A stretch of 64,000 bases of DNA, from NCBI GenBank assembly GCA_033807775.1, contig CM066314.1, positions 97,380,929-97,444,928 of the forward strand, in the 5' to 3' direction. Shown here piece by piece: positions 9,207 through 21,500 of the stretch. The DNA comes from Saussurea involucrata. Lineage: Eukaryota; Streptophyta; Magnoliopsida; Asterales; Asteraceae. Position numbers and translations under genes: made by a program. The notes under the pieces are model-generated. The model saw only the letters and a program-made list of their open reading frames with translations. It made no database searches and was not told where the DNA came from. Position 1 is the first letter of the stretch; every line of letters starts with the position of its first letter.

Positions 9207-10989
9207 CATCATCTATTTTCTTTGGTTCAGTTAGAGAAATAAAGTTAACAAATAAACAAATATTACCTGAACTTCTACGAGTCTGAATACCAGCGTTGGG
9301 ATCACCAAGAATTTGATCGATTGGGTGATTTACAGTCCATCGCTGAGCCTGAGCATGCGTCGCTGACTCAGTCTGAACTGGAGAAACTGAAGATGAGGCT
9401 TCAGCTACTTTTGGATAATCAGTTAAGAGAGGAATGCTTGCATTTGTCACTTCATTCACTGATTGCTGAGAAATATATGGAATTTCTGAGACATTTGGAT
9501 CAACTGCGGGTATAGTGTTTATAGGAACAGCTGAGACCCAAGATGTTTCAGCTTCACTATTCTGCATATTGGGAATGATAGTAGGACCATCATTTTCAGT
9601 TGTATGAGCATGAGTAGTGGGAACATCTTCTGAATCACCAAGATGAGAAAACATCCATTGATTCAGTTCTTCTGTATCAGCGTTCGGTTTAGAGTTCGCT
9701 GAACGGGATTCGTCAAACGTGACGTGAATAGTTTCTTCTACAGTTTGTCTTCTTCGGTTGAAGACTCTGAAGGCTTTGGAAACTGGGGAGTATCCAAGAA
9801 AGATTCCATCATCAGCCTTAGGATCAAACTTTCCAAGGGCATCTCTGTTGTTCAGTATGAAACACTGACAACCAAAGATGTGAAGAAAGCTGATTGAAGG
9901 CTTTCCCCCATGAAAAAGTTCATAGGCTGTCTTTTTGAATCTTTTGACTATCAGCGACCTGTTTTGCGTAAAACAAGCCGTGTTGACAGCTTCTGCCCAA
10001 AACTGAGTAGGCAGGTGAGAATTGCTGAGCATTGAACGTGCAGCTTCAATAATTGTTCTATTTCTTCTTTCAGCGACTCCGTTTTGTTGTGGTGTTCTCA
10101 CTGACGAAAAGTTGTGAGAAATACCCTTGCTTTCAAGGAAGGAATCAAGAGAACTGTTTTTGAATTCAGTTCCATGATCACTCCTTATTGAGCGAACAGT
10201 CATATTGTTCAGAGTTTCCATCTTCCGAACAAAGGTGATGAGTTCTTCAGGGGTGTCACTCTTAGAACGGAGAAACATTACCCATGTGTAACGAGAGAAT
10301 TCATCAACTATGACCAGCGTATATTTCTTTCCAGCGATGGATTATTTGTTAACGGGGCCAAACAAATCCATATGGAGTAGTTGAAGAGGAGATGACACTG
10401 AGGAAACTTGCTTGGACTTAAAGCTTGCCTTGGTCTGCTTCCCTTTTTCACACGCCGAACATAAGGATTCTTTGGCGTATGAATGTTGAGGTAGACCAGT
10501 GACTAACTCTTTGGATGAAAGAGTATTCAGTGTCTTGAAGTTGAGATGTGAGAGCCTCTTGTGCCATAGCCAGTTTACATCAGAAGATGCCTTTGAGAAG
10601 AAACAGGAGTTCTCAGTGGTTGTTGAGTCCATGTTTATAACGTAAACATTTTCCAAACGATAACCGCTGAGAGCTATCTTCTCCTTTTTGTCAGAGACAA
10701 AGCAGGATTCCTTGGTGAAAATCACTTTGTTATCCATGTCGCAAAGCTGACTGATGCTCAGAAGATTATGCTTCAGCCCTTCAACATATGCGACTCTTCT
10801 AAAGGATGTTGTACCATTTGAAAGTACACCATACCCTCGGGTGTGTCCTTTTCCATTTCCACCGAAAGTCACAGAAGGACCCTTCTCTTCCTTGTATTCA
10901 GCGAGCAGGCTTTTCTTTCCAGTCATGTGTCTAGAGCATCCGCTATTGAGATACCAGATACCCTTCTTAACCTGCAATACAAAGGAAGA

Positions 10990-13359
10990 TTAGTTTTGCT
11001 TGGGTACCCACTTCGTCATGTATACGTGTTTGTCAGTGGAAGAGGGTGGAATGGGTTCAGGAGTCTTCGCAGCATTTGAAGATTCAGCTTTGTCTTTCTT
11101 CACTTTGGTCAATTTCTTGACCTCAGAGGTAGGAGTCACCTTGACCTGACTTGCAACTGGTTTGGTCTTCTTGGGTGCTATCTTCACCTTAGCTATCTTA
11201 TCAGCTTTGGTGGCTGTGGGACACTTACTTGCAATATGATCGGTAAGTCCACAGTGATAACATTTCCTATAACTAAAATTAGTTCTAGGACTACTTGAGT
11301 GCTGAGCTTTTAATTTAGAATTAGAAGTGCCAGCACCAAGTACACTATTGGTTTTTGAAATAGGACGAACATTCAGTTCTTCAGATTTCTTACCAAGGAC
11401 ATCTACTCCGAGTCTAGGAGTAGGTCGCTGAACTGATCCAGAGGTCTGATTTCTAGAACCAGATGAATGAATCACTAAGGCTTTGGAAGCATTCAGCTTA
11501 GGTACTAAAGTACCCTTCTGAGGATTTTGATAAATTACAATTCCTTTACCTTTGTCTTTAGAGACAGAGGTAGGTTTTGAATAAACCATTTTCTCCTTAC
11601 CTTTTGAGGTAGGAGTTTCCTCAGGGATTGGTGTAACCGAACGTTCCAAATTTAAGCATTGAACGTTCAGTGGTTGGTATTGGAGTATCATATTTATAAC
11701 CCAGACCACGTTTATCACTCAGAGGAATCTGAGCCTTAATTATCTCAGTGATCTTTGTTGAAGAATTACACCATCCTTCAACAGTAGCTTGTTCAGCTTT
11801 TAATGCAGCGATAGCTTCCGCTCGTTCGATTTTGACTAGCTGATTTAAATGGACTTGATCTTTAAAATCTTCTTCAAATTTAGAAAGCTTTTCTATTTGA
11901 AGGTGGCAATTTTTAAGCTTTTCAGCGAGATCAAGATTTTGGTTTTCAACCACAGCTTTGCCGTTCATGGCTTCGTATAAACTTCTAGTCAGTAGTTCGA
12001 TTTTACGGAGACTATCAGCTTCATCAATATTTACAATATTGGTAAAGAAGGAAGGTGATACCTGAATGGCAGATGTTGAAGTGGAGGGAATGTCTGAACT
12101 TTCTTCCTCTTCTTCAATCTTGGCCATGAGACATTGATTTGCTTCATCATCTTCAGAATCAGATGATGAGGCTTCTTCATCAGAAGCAGCCCAATCATAG
12201 TCAGCCATCAGGCCTTTTCCTTTCTTCTTAAAGCTTTTCAGCTTTGCATACTTCTCCTTCAGCTTTAAGTATTTGTCGTCTCTATTCCTTGGAACAAAGG
12301 ATTTCTTTGTAAAAGCTGAAGGTCTCATGATTTTCTTTGACCTGCACTCGTTAGCGAAATGACCTGTCTTTTCGCAGTTGAAACAAGTAGCAGTAGCCTT
12401 ATCAACAAAAGCTGATGACTTAGGCTTGTCAGCTATAGAAAGAGTTTTGTTCTTTCTAAACATTTTCTTCTTGGCGAATCTCCTGAACTTTTTAGTTAGG
12501 AGAGCCAAGGATTCATCATTTGAAGAATCAGAATCTGATGATCTTTCAGAGTTACTTTCTAACTCAGTGATAGTGACCACGGGTCGCTGAGTAGAAGGTT
12601 CCTCTGAGATTAAAGCAACATGGGTGCTTTTGGAATCTTTTACAAGATTCTTCTTAAGATGGCTAGATTGCTCATGATTCAGCAATGTGCCATATAAGGT
12701 AGCAAGTGTCATTGATCTTAGATATTTTGACAGCTTGAGACACATGGAATAATTGTCCCAGCTTTCAGGTAAACATTCTAAAAACTTTGTCAGCACTTCA
12801 AAGTTAGAATATTCCTTACCAACCGTTTTTAGATCTATAATTAAGCAATTAAAACGTTGGTGAACTTCAGAGAGAGTTTCATTCTTACCAGAGATGAAAC
12901 TTTCGTATTGTCTTACCAGGTTGATCTTTCTTGAATCCTGGACTTCAGACGTTCCTTCATACTGAACACATATTGTGTCCCACATGGCTTTTGAGGATTT
13001 CAGGATTTCAGGTTCATGACGGAATGGTAGACTTCGTCAGGAAGGGCCATGGATAGTATGGATCTGGCTTTTGTATCTATAGCCACTTTCTTCTTGTCTT
13101 CATCGGTCCAATGATGGATTTCCTTTGGAATCAGCCTTTCTGGAATAGCAGCTCTAGTTGCAGTGGATGGAACCGCAGGATCAATTGTTACAGGGATGTG
13201 TGGACCGTTTTCAAGATAGTAAGGTATAGTAGGGTCTACACCTTCTAAGAAGAGTGTCATCCTATTTTTCCATAAGTTGAAGTTATCTCTGGAAAATCTA
13301 GGGGGTTTTGCAAGAGAACCATTGTCTATATAGTGAGTGTTTGTGTTTGAGTTGGCCAT
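10990..13359 (-). pseudogene. gag: CopA-1 gag, frameshifted
   Basis: The Gag of this family has a UBN2-type capsid region, a CFNCEKTGHFANEC zinc knuckle, a Ser/Asp/Glu-rich coiled-coil region and a second knuckle CYHCGLTDHIASKC far downstream. In this copy an 8-bp tandem duplication near 13000 (repeating AGGATTTC) ends the first frame after about 119 codons. A net loss of about 44 bases near 11640 relative to CopA-2 shifts the frame again after the coiled coil. The parts therefore lie at 13359..13000, 12985..11621 and 11718..10990. As in CopA-2, Gag closes with TAA a few codons before pol, in the same frame as pol. Confidence 0.9.
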
Positions 13360-13425
13360 TTTCAGATAATAGCTAGGAAGAGAAATATCTTAGATTAGAT
13401 CTTGTTTATGAGATTAAACAAATCC

Positions 13426-13437
13426 GCTCTGATACCA
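13426..13437 (-). promoter_or_regulatory. CopA-1 primer binding site
   Basis: Minus-strand TGGTATCAGAGC, the standard initiator tRNA-Met site of plant Copia elements, two bases inside the 5' LTR. Confidence 0.95.
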
Positions 13438-13439
13438 CT

Positions 13440-14383
13440 TGTTGGTCCCGAAAGGCCTAAACAAGTTTGTAGAAGGGGGGGGGGGGGGGGTTGAATACAA
13501 ACACACTATTTTACTTTTCTAAATTGTTTATTGATAAATCATTAACAATTTACAGCTTGTTGCGGAAACAAGATTAAGGATAAACCTAAATCTAAACAAG
13601 TTGGAACACTAAGGTTTCTTGCACTAAGAAAGATATGGAGATTACTAATAAAATCATATCTTGAGAGAGATTTGAACTTGTCCAGAGTTAGCAAGTTACT
13701 TCAAATGAAGTGAGTTCATCTCTTTATATACTGCATGCATTTAATGCAATTCAGTATACACTTTACACGTGTCATCAGCGGATTGGTTGCATGTCATTGA
13801 CCTTTGTTGACAACCTTAGTAGCCGCAAGAATGAACAGTGTAGTATCAGAGTGGTTGTACGATTTCAGATTTTCGGAGGTTCTTTTCTGACATTTTGTAC
13901 GGTGGCGTGCAAGGGAGGTTAAGACAAAAGTACTTTGTACGGAGGACTTCATGATCAGCTTTCGTTGATTCAGCGATTATCATTTACTATTCAGCGAATG
14001 ATAAAGTTCAGCGATAGCTAAAGTCTTGTTCTTGATACTTCACGTTGAGTGGACAAATCTGAGTCTTCGCTGATCCGCATCAGTTCATTAGGAGACTTGT
14101 CGCTGGTTCTTGAGCTTGATCTTCCACTTCAGCGTAGAACCTTTGTTGACGTGAATCTTGTCTTCAGGGATCATAAGTAAACAACTAACTTATCAGCGAT
14201 CACCATAAGGACTGAACAGACTCAGCGATATGGTGAACAGTGTTCACTGAATGTTTAATCTAAAAGAGCGAGAGTTCCTATCAGCAGTACTGTAAGATCT
14301 TAGTACTTATCAGCGATAGTGAAACTCTGATACATATTGTTTGGATAGGGTCATTATCAAATCACTGAGGGTTTGGATCAACA
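13440..14383 (-). repeat. CopA-1 5' LTR
   Basis: A 944-bp LTR. Relative to the left copy it has a 16-G run (13475..13490) instead of seven and lacks about 26 bp near 14342. The minus-strand TATA box is TATATAAA (13723..13730). Confidence 0.95.
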
Positions 14384-14388
14384 ATTTA
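14384..14388. repeat. target duplication of CopA-1 (right)
   Basis: ATTTA, matching 901..905. It lies inside CopD ORF3; three of its bases form the TAA that closes the frame here. Confidence 0.9.
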
Positions 14389-16282
14389 GCTCATTTTGAC
14401 ATACCAGAATGTCGTCGGGATATGTTCTTCCTTGGCAATGATGTCTTTCAATGAATCTCTGACCTTCATTAATGTTCCATCGCAAAATCTGTTTACTTGG
14501 CTGAAGCGGAGAAACTTCTTTTCATTTTGTTGGTTGAGGTAGATAATTCCGAACTCTGGTTCAAACAACATTGTGTTGACCGGGTACATCTTTAATTCGG
14601 GAGCTTTCTGATCGGGTTTCAGTAAGTTGATCTTCTTCGGCCGGTGTTCGATTCCCATTTGAAAATCTGTAATGTAGGACATGGTGATAGTGAATTTCAG
14701 GAATCGTTTAACTGCTTCGAGGGCTTTGGTGACCCGGAGAAGTCGGATAGTTTTGGGTCGTAGGTCTATTACGATAGGCTGGAAGTCACTAAGTCTTAGA
14801 TTCTTGAAGTCGGCTTCGGAGAACGTCCATTCTTTCCCATATTCTCTTTTTACAGTGAAAACAGGGTACCAAATATTCAGAATACGGCCTGATTGGATGT
14901 TCGTAACTTTGGTTATCTTATGCTTTGTCCTAACGTTGCTGACCGGCTGACACCTTTTCATCATTTCAAGATATTGCTTTTTGTAGGCGTCGTCGAACTT
15001 TGACACTCCAAGGCACAAAGTTGGGTCGAGTGGTCATAGCATGTGAACAAAAATATTCTTTAGGGAGTCTTCCAGATAAGGAATCAAGATTATGATCTTC
15101 TTCCATTGCACTGGTTGTCTCGGTTGATCAGAAGCTGTTTTAGGTTGAGGAGATGTTGTTTGAGCAGATGTAGAAGTCTCGGTCTGACGTTGAGCATATG
15201 CGGGTGTACTCTGAATGGATTGGAGAAGAAACTGATCATAGTCAAAATCATCATTAGCTTCGGTTGGGAAAATCATATTTACCTCGGAGTTGATTGCACT
15301 GGTGGATTTTTCGTGCCATAGGTTTTCGATTTCTGGGTCACTCTCTAAATTTGGATCTATCAGTTCAAGGGCAGGCCATTCCGATGTTGTGAATTCGATC
15401 AGGTCTTGTTTTTCTCCCTCGGGCTTTTCAACAGTTGGGTCTTCTCCATCTGATATATCCATATCGACTACCATGTCGACTAGGCTTAGTTGGTTCTGTG
15501 GCTAATCATCGGATGGTGCCATTGTTGATGGTTCCGGTTGAACCTCTGATGTAGTGTCGACGTTGATTGGTTCGGACTCGGATAGGCGTTAGCGCTTGTT
15601 CTCCCCCTCATGGTGATTAGGATCATCCTGGTCATCGTGCATGCACTTGAGTCCCCCAGCTTGACTCTTGCAGTTATTCTCGAGTAAAGTGACCCTGTCG
15701 AATAAGGTTGAAAGAGCGTTCTGCACATTCTGAAGGGTCATGTGAAGCTGGTCTAATATGGTAGTGATCTGAGTTGGTGGAGTGGATACTTGTGATCGGA
15801 GCAGAGAAAGTAGATCAGCTTCTGTTGAGGAATCGGTGTTGGAGTGTTGTAGTAGTTGTGCGAGGAGCATTGTTTTAAGTTCATCCACCGAATGACAGTG
15901 GTGGATGTGTTGGTGCATATTCGGTTTCTACCACTTTCTCCATTCCTTTCAACATACTTTTGATTTTATCCAATTCCGTCTTGAACTCCTTGGTCAAATC
16001 AGCTTGGACAACCTTTAAGGCATCGTCCAAATACTTCCTTGAAACGAATTCAGGTAATGTAATACTGGGATCACTTAGATTGCCCGTTGAGGTAATTACC
16101 GTTGAGATAGTACCACCTACGTTCATGGCTGGCATTTAGATAGTTGTGGTAGGATTTCCATCTAATCCTCGTAATCCGCTCAAGGGCAGACTTACTACGA
16201 ATGTTCCGATCGGGTCACTTGATTCACTGATATTAGCCAAAGTGATTTCTTGTGTCCTAGCCAAAGAAGATAGTAATATATC
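14389..16282 (-). pseudogene. CopD ORF3, middle and C-terminal part
   Basis: Four overlapping minus-strand fragments (16135..15881, 15918..15589, 15474..15034, 15018..14386) form one decayed protein region. It runs through a Lys/Glu helical segment, a His/Asp-rich linker with DDQDDPNHHEGENKR, an acidic Ser/Thr/Gln-rich part, and a folded C-terminal domain. That domain has MSYITDFQMGIEHRPKKINL, FEPEFGIIYLNQQNEKKFLR and RFCDGTLMKVRDSL, which line up with ITDFQ/GID, GLVY and related blocks in CopB and CopC. A stop before MPAMNV (16136..16138) and several frame changes show it is dead. It continues to the right beyond LARD-E and to the left beyond CopA-1. Confidence 0.6.
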
Positions 16283-16288
16283 AAGAGG
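16283..16288. repeat. target duplication of LARD-E (left)
   Basis: AAGAGG, repeated at 25044..25049. The match is six bases directly abutting both TG and CA ends. Confidence 0.85.
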
Positions 16289-16659
16289 TGTAACGTCCCA
16301 AAAATTACAAGCAAATTTAAATTTTTAAAATAAACATTTCATTGATAACAACTCAATAAATGATCCCAACGTTTCGTTTGCAAACACATAATTAATATCT
16401 TTATAAAATAAAACCAGCGGAATAAACGTTTAATTATTAAAATCATAAAGCAACCAACTCTTCTCGCGCGCCAGTGTGTACTCGTCACGCCTTGGAGCCG
16501 CCCGTACCTGAAACCACAGTTTATTGGGAAAGGGTAAGCACGAAGCTTAGTGAATTCCAACACATGCGCAGATAGGAATTATATACACATCACCCCTATC
16601 CGCACATAAGCAACAACATCACAGATACATAAAACGAGTAAACATCTACAAGTAATTAT

Positions 16660-16809
16660 GTATCCAACACCTCAGTACCATCGAGGCCTCGGTCCCACCG
16701 AATTGTAATGTATCCAACACCTCAGTACCATCGAGGCCTCGGTCCCACCGAATTGTAATGTAACCAACACCTCAGTACCATCGAGGCCTCGGTCCCACCG
16801 AATTGTAAT
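16660..16809. repeat. 50-bp tandem repeat, three copies
   Basis: Units at 16660, 16710 and 16760, each holding the perfect palindrome CGAGGCCTCG. The other LTR has only two copies (23224..23323). Confidence 0.9.
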
Positions 16810-17805
16810 GTAACACATTTATACCAAGCATTCAAACCAATCAAATATTACACACCACAAACAACTAGTTCACACCACAAAAACAATAGTACATACAAAC
16901 TATTATGACATGCATACAACCCCTAACCACACAGTGAGAGAACTCACTTCGAATGCGCACCCAGCTTAATAACACAATTCAAGCTTCACAAATACGGTCA
17001 CTTCCCAGCACCTAAATACATGTTAAAACGTGTCAATACGAGACCCGGACCCTATGACACGACACACGCTTAAACCGTCACTAAAACTATTTTTCCGTTC
17101 TCACTAAACAGGTCTGTTCGGGACCTGTTTCGACCCCTTTAAACCCAGAAAATTCCCAATATTATTTTGTGACCAGAAAGTACTCTGAGATAGGGTTCCA
17201 AGGACATATTATACGCCTCCTAACGATTTTTCTACAATTTACTACGGATTTTACAAAAACAGTTTCCGGAACAGCGGAATTCAGCACCTTTCAGTATAAA
17301 ACGACAAATCGACCCATGCTACGTCCCGAACTGGGTTTTGCACAAAACACAGAAAAGTTTCTAGACTCAAAAAGGGAACTTTTGACACCGGTTTCACCCC
17401 AAACCGAGTTACGGGCAGAAAGTTATGGTTTTCGCAAGATCAAGGCAGATTCCAGAAGTTTTCACATGAAATGACGAAATACCGAACTTGCGACCACTTT
17501 TCCGCCCAGTTAGAGACCGAACCAGTTTTTCTCTAAAACACGGAAAACGTGCTCGACCCTGAACTTGAACCGTGGGCGCCAGTTTTGGATCAAACGGAGT
17601 TACGACGGAAAAGTTATGGTTACATGAAAACTGGACAGCACACTTTAATTTTCATAAAATAACGATTTTATAAACGGTAACGTGATTAAGGTTTCGGGTT
17701 AGGGTTTAGCTATTACGGGTTAACGAAACTGAACAACACCCGGCACCACCCACTGCCATCTCCGGCCGTGGTGGTCACCGGCGGCGGCGGTATTTCCGGC
17801 GACTC

Positions 17806-17812
17806 TTATATA
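17806..17812 (-). promoter_or_regulatory. TATA box of LARD-E LTR
   Basis: TATATAA on the minus strand, followed downstream by GC-rich sequence; the same site occurs at 24319..24325 in the other LTR. Confidence 0.5.
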
Positions 17813-18533
17813 CACGCACACGCACGCACACCCTCACGCACACACCACTCCATCCTCACACCACCGCTCTCCCTACTCCCGATCGTCCCACGCAAAATGA
17901 CACATACACCCACACAACCCTCCGCCCACCCACGGCCACCACAGCGGCGGCGTGCGGCGGTGGTTGTTCCACCGGAAAAACGAAAAAGGAAAGGAAAGCG
18001 AAACGAAACGAAGAGACGACTTACCTTGCGACGTCTACCCTCTTCCCCTCGACTTCTCCGACGAAAGGTGGTGTTGGCGGCGGCCTCCGGCGGCAGCAGC
18101 GACGATCCTCCGGCGTCTCTCTCTCTCTCTTTGTTTCTCTTGTTCTCTTCCTCTCTCTCTTCTCGCTACCTCTCTCTCTCTCTCGGCTCTTTTTCTTCTT
18201 TCACGACCGGCCGAACACCAAGGGGAGGGGGGGTGGCCGTAGGTTTTCTTATGGTTTCTAATAGGTTTCTTTGCTTTCTTGCCATTCACGCCACAAACAC
18301 CAAGCCACAAATATGGAATTGGTTTAAGGAATCATGGGCCGAAATATAGTTTAAGTTTTGGCCCTTGACACAAATGGTCCCTCAACTTAACTTTCTCGCA
18401 ACTAACCAAAATTCCGACATTTTTTTTCGATTAGGTCTAACTCGACTAACCCCGTTAACGGAAACCACCTTAAATCAAACTTAAAAGAAAAGAATTAATA
18501 AAAGAAATTACATACCGGGATACGGGCTTTACA

Positions 18534-18548
18534 ACTATCCCCCACTTG
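18534..18548 (-). promoter_or_regulatory. LARD-E polypurine tract
   Basis: Minus-strand CAAGTGGGGGATAGT abutting the LTR. Confidence 0.8.
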
Positions 18549-21500
18549 GATTAGACTTCGTCCCCGAAGTCTACGTCCGCAAACAGCTCTTAATAATTCT
18601 CTCGCATACTTCCTTACTAACAACACTCCTTCAAGAACACTGAAAACGCGATTGGAAGAACACTCCAACAATCGGAAACATTCTTAGTTAAACGACTTCG
18701 GTTGTCTCCCAATCTTAGATGATTCATACCTCCCGATTAAATTTCCAGCTCTAACCATTCTAAAGCTGCTCACAGAATACCCTACAGGATACTCGAAACC
18801 GATCATTCCTACCATTAACTGCCGATTAACTTCTACGAGTTCTACTAGACTCCCAAAATTCACGATGAATCACATTAACAAACACCGGCCCCCGCCGAAC
18901 ATCGGTCCAACCGAATAAATAACACACATCGGCCACCCGCCGAACATCGGTCCAACCGATTACAATAACAAACATCGGCCACCCGCCGAACATCGGTCCA
19001 ACCGATTACAATAACAAACATCGGCCACCCGCCGAACATCGTTCCAACCGATTACAATAACTCACATAAGCGTGGTATTATCCTAGACACTACACCAATA
19101 GATATCCCCCACAACCAAATCAACTAACACACACGTTGGTCATTCCACCAGAACCATTCATCACAAGTGATCACTTCAGGGTTACTACTACCGTCACCAT
19201 GATTATCTTAAAATCGGCTACAACTCTCCGATTATACTAAAGGTGTTTGGCCTCAAGCCCAAAAGTCGACACCTAAATATACCACCTACCTCAAAATGGT
19301 TGATGCGCATTTATTCTCTTAATAACAAAGGGCATCAATCCCTTAGCCGATACTATTCGGCCTACAGTACTAACGCGCGTGGAATACCTACCTTCCACCG
19401 ACGACGTACCATCCACACTTGCTCTACGAAGCCAAGTCACACCGTATCGAGGATACACCTTGACGTCTACCTCCCGAATAACGCCTCAAGACCCAGCACA
19501 TCGGAACTACCTCCCAGGTAAGTGCCCACAACTATATCCTCCTAGTACTTACTGGAAAGTCTAGGTTAAAACACATGAATACCGGGGTCACACCCCGAGA
19601 TACCCAACCGACCATTACCAACGACTGACTATCGTGTCTAAGGATCCAAAGCAAACAGCCTACCAACAACATGCCTATTCCGGATTGACTCACTCACCCA
19701 AACATGTAAACACTCAACGTGCAAAGAATGCCAAACGGTGCGACAAAAACAACTCATCAACTAGACTCCACATCGAGCCATTAAACCCGGGCAATAGGCC
19801 CATGACTAACTCCAAGTCATAACCGAGCAAAATGCTCCACGCTTGCTAGACCCATAGATCGGAAAATGCGTTTAAACAAAGTTTAAGCAGGCAATACTCT
19901 GAAATCAACCTTAGTCCCATACTCAACACGGGTTAAGCAAAAGAGTTTTCCAAAAGGACTCACACCCTAAAATTTCTCGAAATGACACATGACACTTAAA
20001 AGCACATTTCCCCAATTGATTTACAAAATCATTTACAAAATATTTTCAACATCAGGATTTTCATCTCAAAAAGATCGTATGTAATAGAACTACTATTACC
20101 TGATCGATAGTTACGCAAAACTGGACACGCTCGTCCCACAAAGGAAAATCATGTTGAAAATCGTTCCATTACAGTTCGGTTTACTCACACAAAAGCAAAG
20201 CGTAATAAATAATTTCTTTAAAATGAACTGCCTCGATTCCAGTATGGATTGACTCATGACGTGCATTTAAAGTAACCGCTTGACCTTAAACAGGGTGCGA
20301 CAAAGGTGTGCACATAATTCAAAATAAGTTTCACGACATTTGATTCAAAAATTCTTCTTTTTAATCTTAAAATGACGTGGTATAGGGTTCGCCACAAATT
20401 TTTCGCGCGTCAGCTAGTCACACAAAACGATGACACGGTTTACAAATATATTTTTGTTAAAACACAACTGCCTCGTGTAAGTTTCAAACTTGAAGACAGA
20501 AACCAGCCCGCTTCTATTAATTGGAAATATCGACTAAAACCTCATAAAATCTCAAACTAGGGGCAGGCATGCACGCTTGTAACACTTCCTCAAGTTTCGT
20601 ACTTGGGACATATAACGTCAAAACATTATAGTTTAAAAATGTATTTATCGAAAATGCTCAAAATACTCGTTTCCTCCAAAGCAAAAGTTTTTTTTTTTTT
20701 TTTTTTTTTACTTTCCCAAAAAAAAATGATCGGTAATTCTAAATTAACCGAATGTCAAAAATCTACGCATTTATATTTCCAAAATATAACACATTGTAAT
20801 CGTATGCATGATGTTCACAATATTAAAACACTCCTTGGATCAAATGGTCTTTCATTTCGACAAAAATGAACTAAACCATTTTCATGCACGACTCGTTCAT
20901 CAAAATGTCGAGAACAAAGGTTACCCCAGTATGCATACCCCTAAGTCGATAAATCGCATTTTCATGAAAATGTCAATAAAACCTTTATCTGACTAAAAAG
21001 CGCACTAAACAATTCCTTATGAAATGTTACCAAAATTCCTCCATGCATCACTTATGTCACGCATGAATCAATCCACACACTGAACCATTTGCAATAAAAC
21101 ACTTAGTAATACAAACTCTCGAACGAAAAGTTAAGCGACACTAGAATTCCAAACTCATTTTAGACAAATCACTAAAAATAGCCTTATACAGACACCGCGG
21201 GATGTAACTTTCCATCTCAACTCTAACATATGTGGAAGAATTCCAATGTTAAAGTCGCAAACCGTAGTCACTTGCCCAACATTTTAAACACCACAAAACA
21301 CGGATATCATCATACCCGAAAGAACCGTTGGAAAATAATCAATGATACAATTTTAACAAAGTTTGCAACTCTCGTGATAAAAAGGTTTCATGCACTTTCA
21401 AAGCCATAATTCGAAATCTTGTGTGTGTACTAAACATTCCCCAAAATTCCAAAACACCATCCCTAAAACGATTTGAAACACCAGAAGTAGTTAATGCAAT

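Larger units (their letters stand above)
7207..10977 (-). pseudogene. pol: CopA-1 pol (PR-INT-RT-RH), broken
   Basis: The copia-order polyprotein is recognisable throughout, with about 95% or more identity by eye to the open pol of CopA-2. Three defects are visible. The protease active-site triad reads NSG instead of DSG (WYLNSGCSRHMTG). A CAA codon just before the integrase core is TAA (10339..10341). A 487-bp solo LTR sits between the integrase C-terminal part and the reverse transcriptase (8715..9201). Downstream, RT keeps YVDDIIFGS and RNase H ends with KHIEIRYHFIRDHV, closing at TAA 7207. The RT-RH segment (8685..7207) is still open. Confidence 0.9.
906..14383 (-). mobile_element. CopA-1: Sirevirus-like Copia element, decayed
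   Basis: A complete 13.5-kb element on the minus strand: 5' LTR 14383..13440, primer site, gag, pol, spacer, ORF3, polypurine tract, 3' LTR 1865..906. The target duplication is ATTTA. The LTRs differ by roughly nine substitutions in about 920 aligned bases, a 9-base G-run difference and a deletion of about 26 bp in the right LTR, so it is younger than CopD but not recent. gag, pol and ORF3 all carry breaks and pol also holds a solo LTR. CopA-2 at 44602 is its intact sister. Confidence 0.95.
16289..18533 (-). repeat. LARD-E 3' LTR
   Basis: A 2245-bp LTR. It contains three 50-bp tandem units (16660..16809), a GC-rich, CG-dense stretch (about 17750..18240) with CT microsatellites, and a minus-strand TATA box at 17806..17812. 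Confidence 0.95.

Noticed and set aside
17690..17712. Telomere-like TTAGGGTTTAG
   Set aside because: A single partial copy inside the LTR, not an array.
17768..18349. 193-codon plus-strand frame, Arg- and Ser-rich, in the LARD-E LTR (also 24281..24772)
   Set aside because: Low-complexity CG and CT repeats explain it; it runs across microsatellites, and differs in frame length between the two LTRs.
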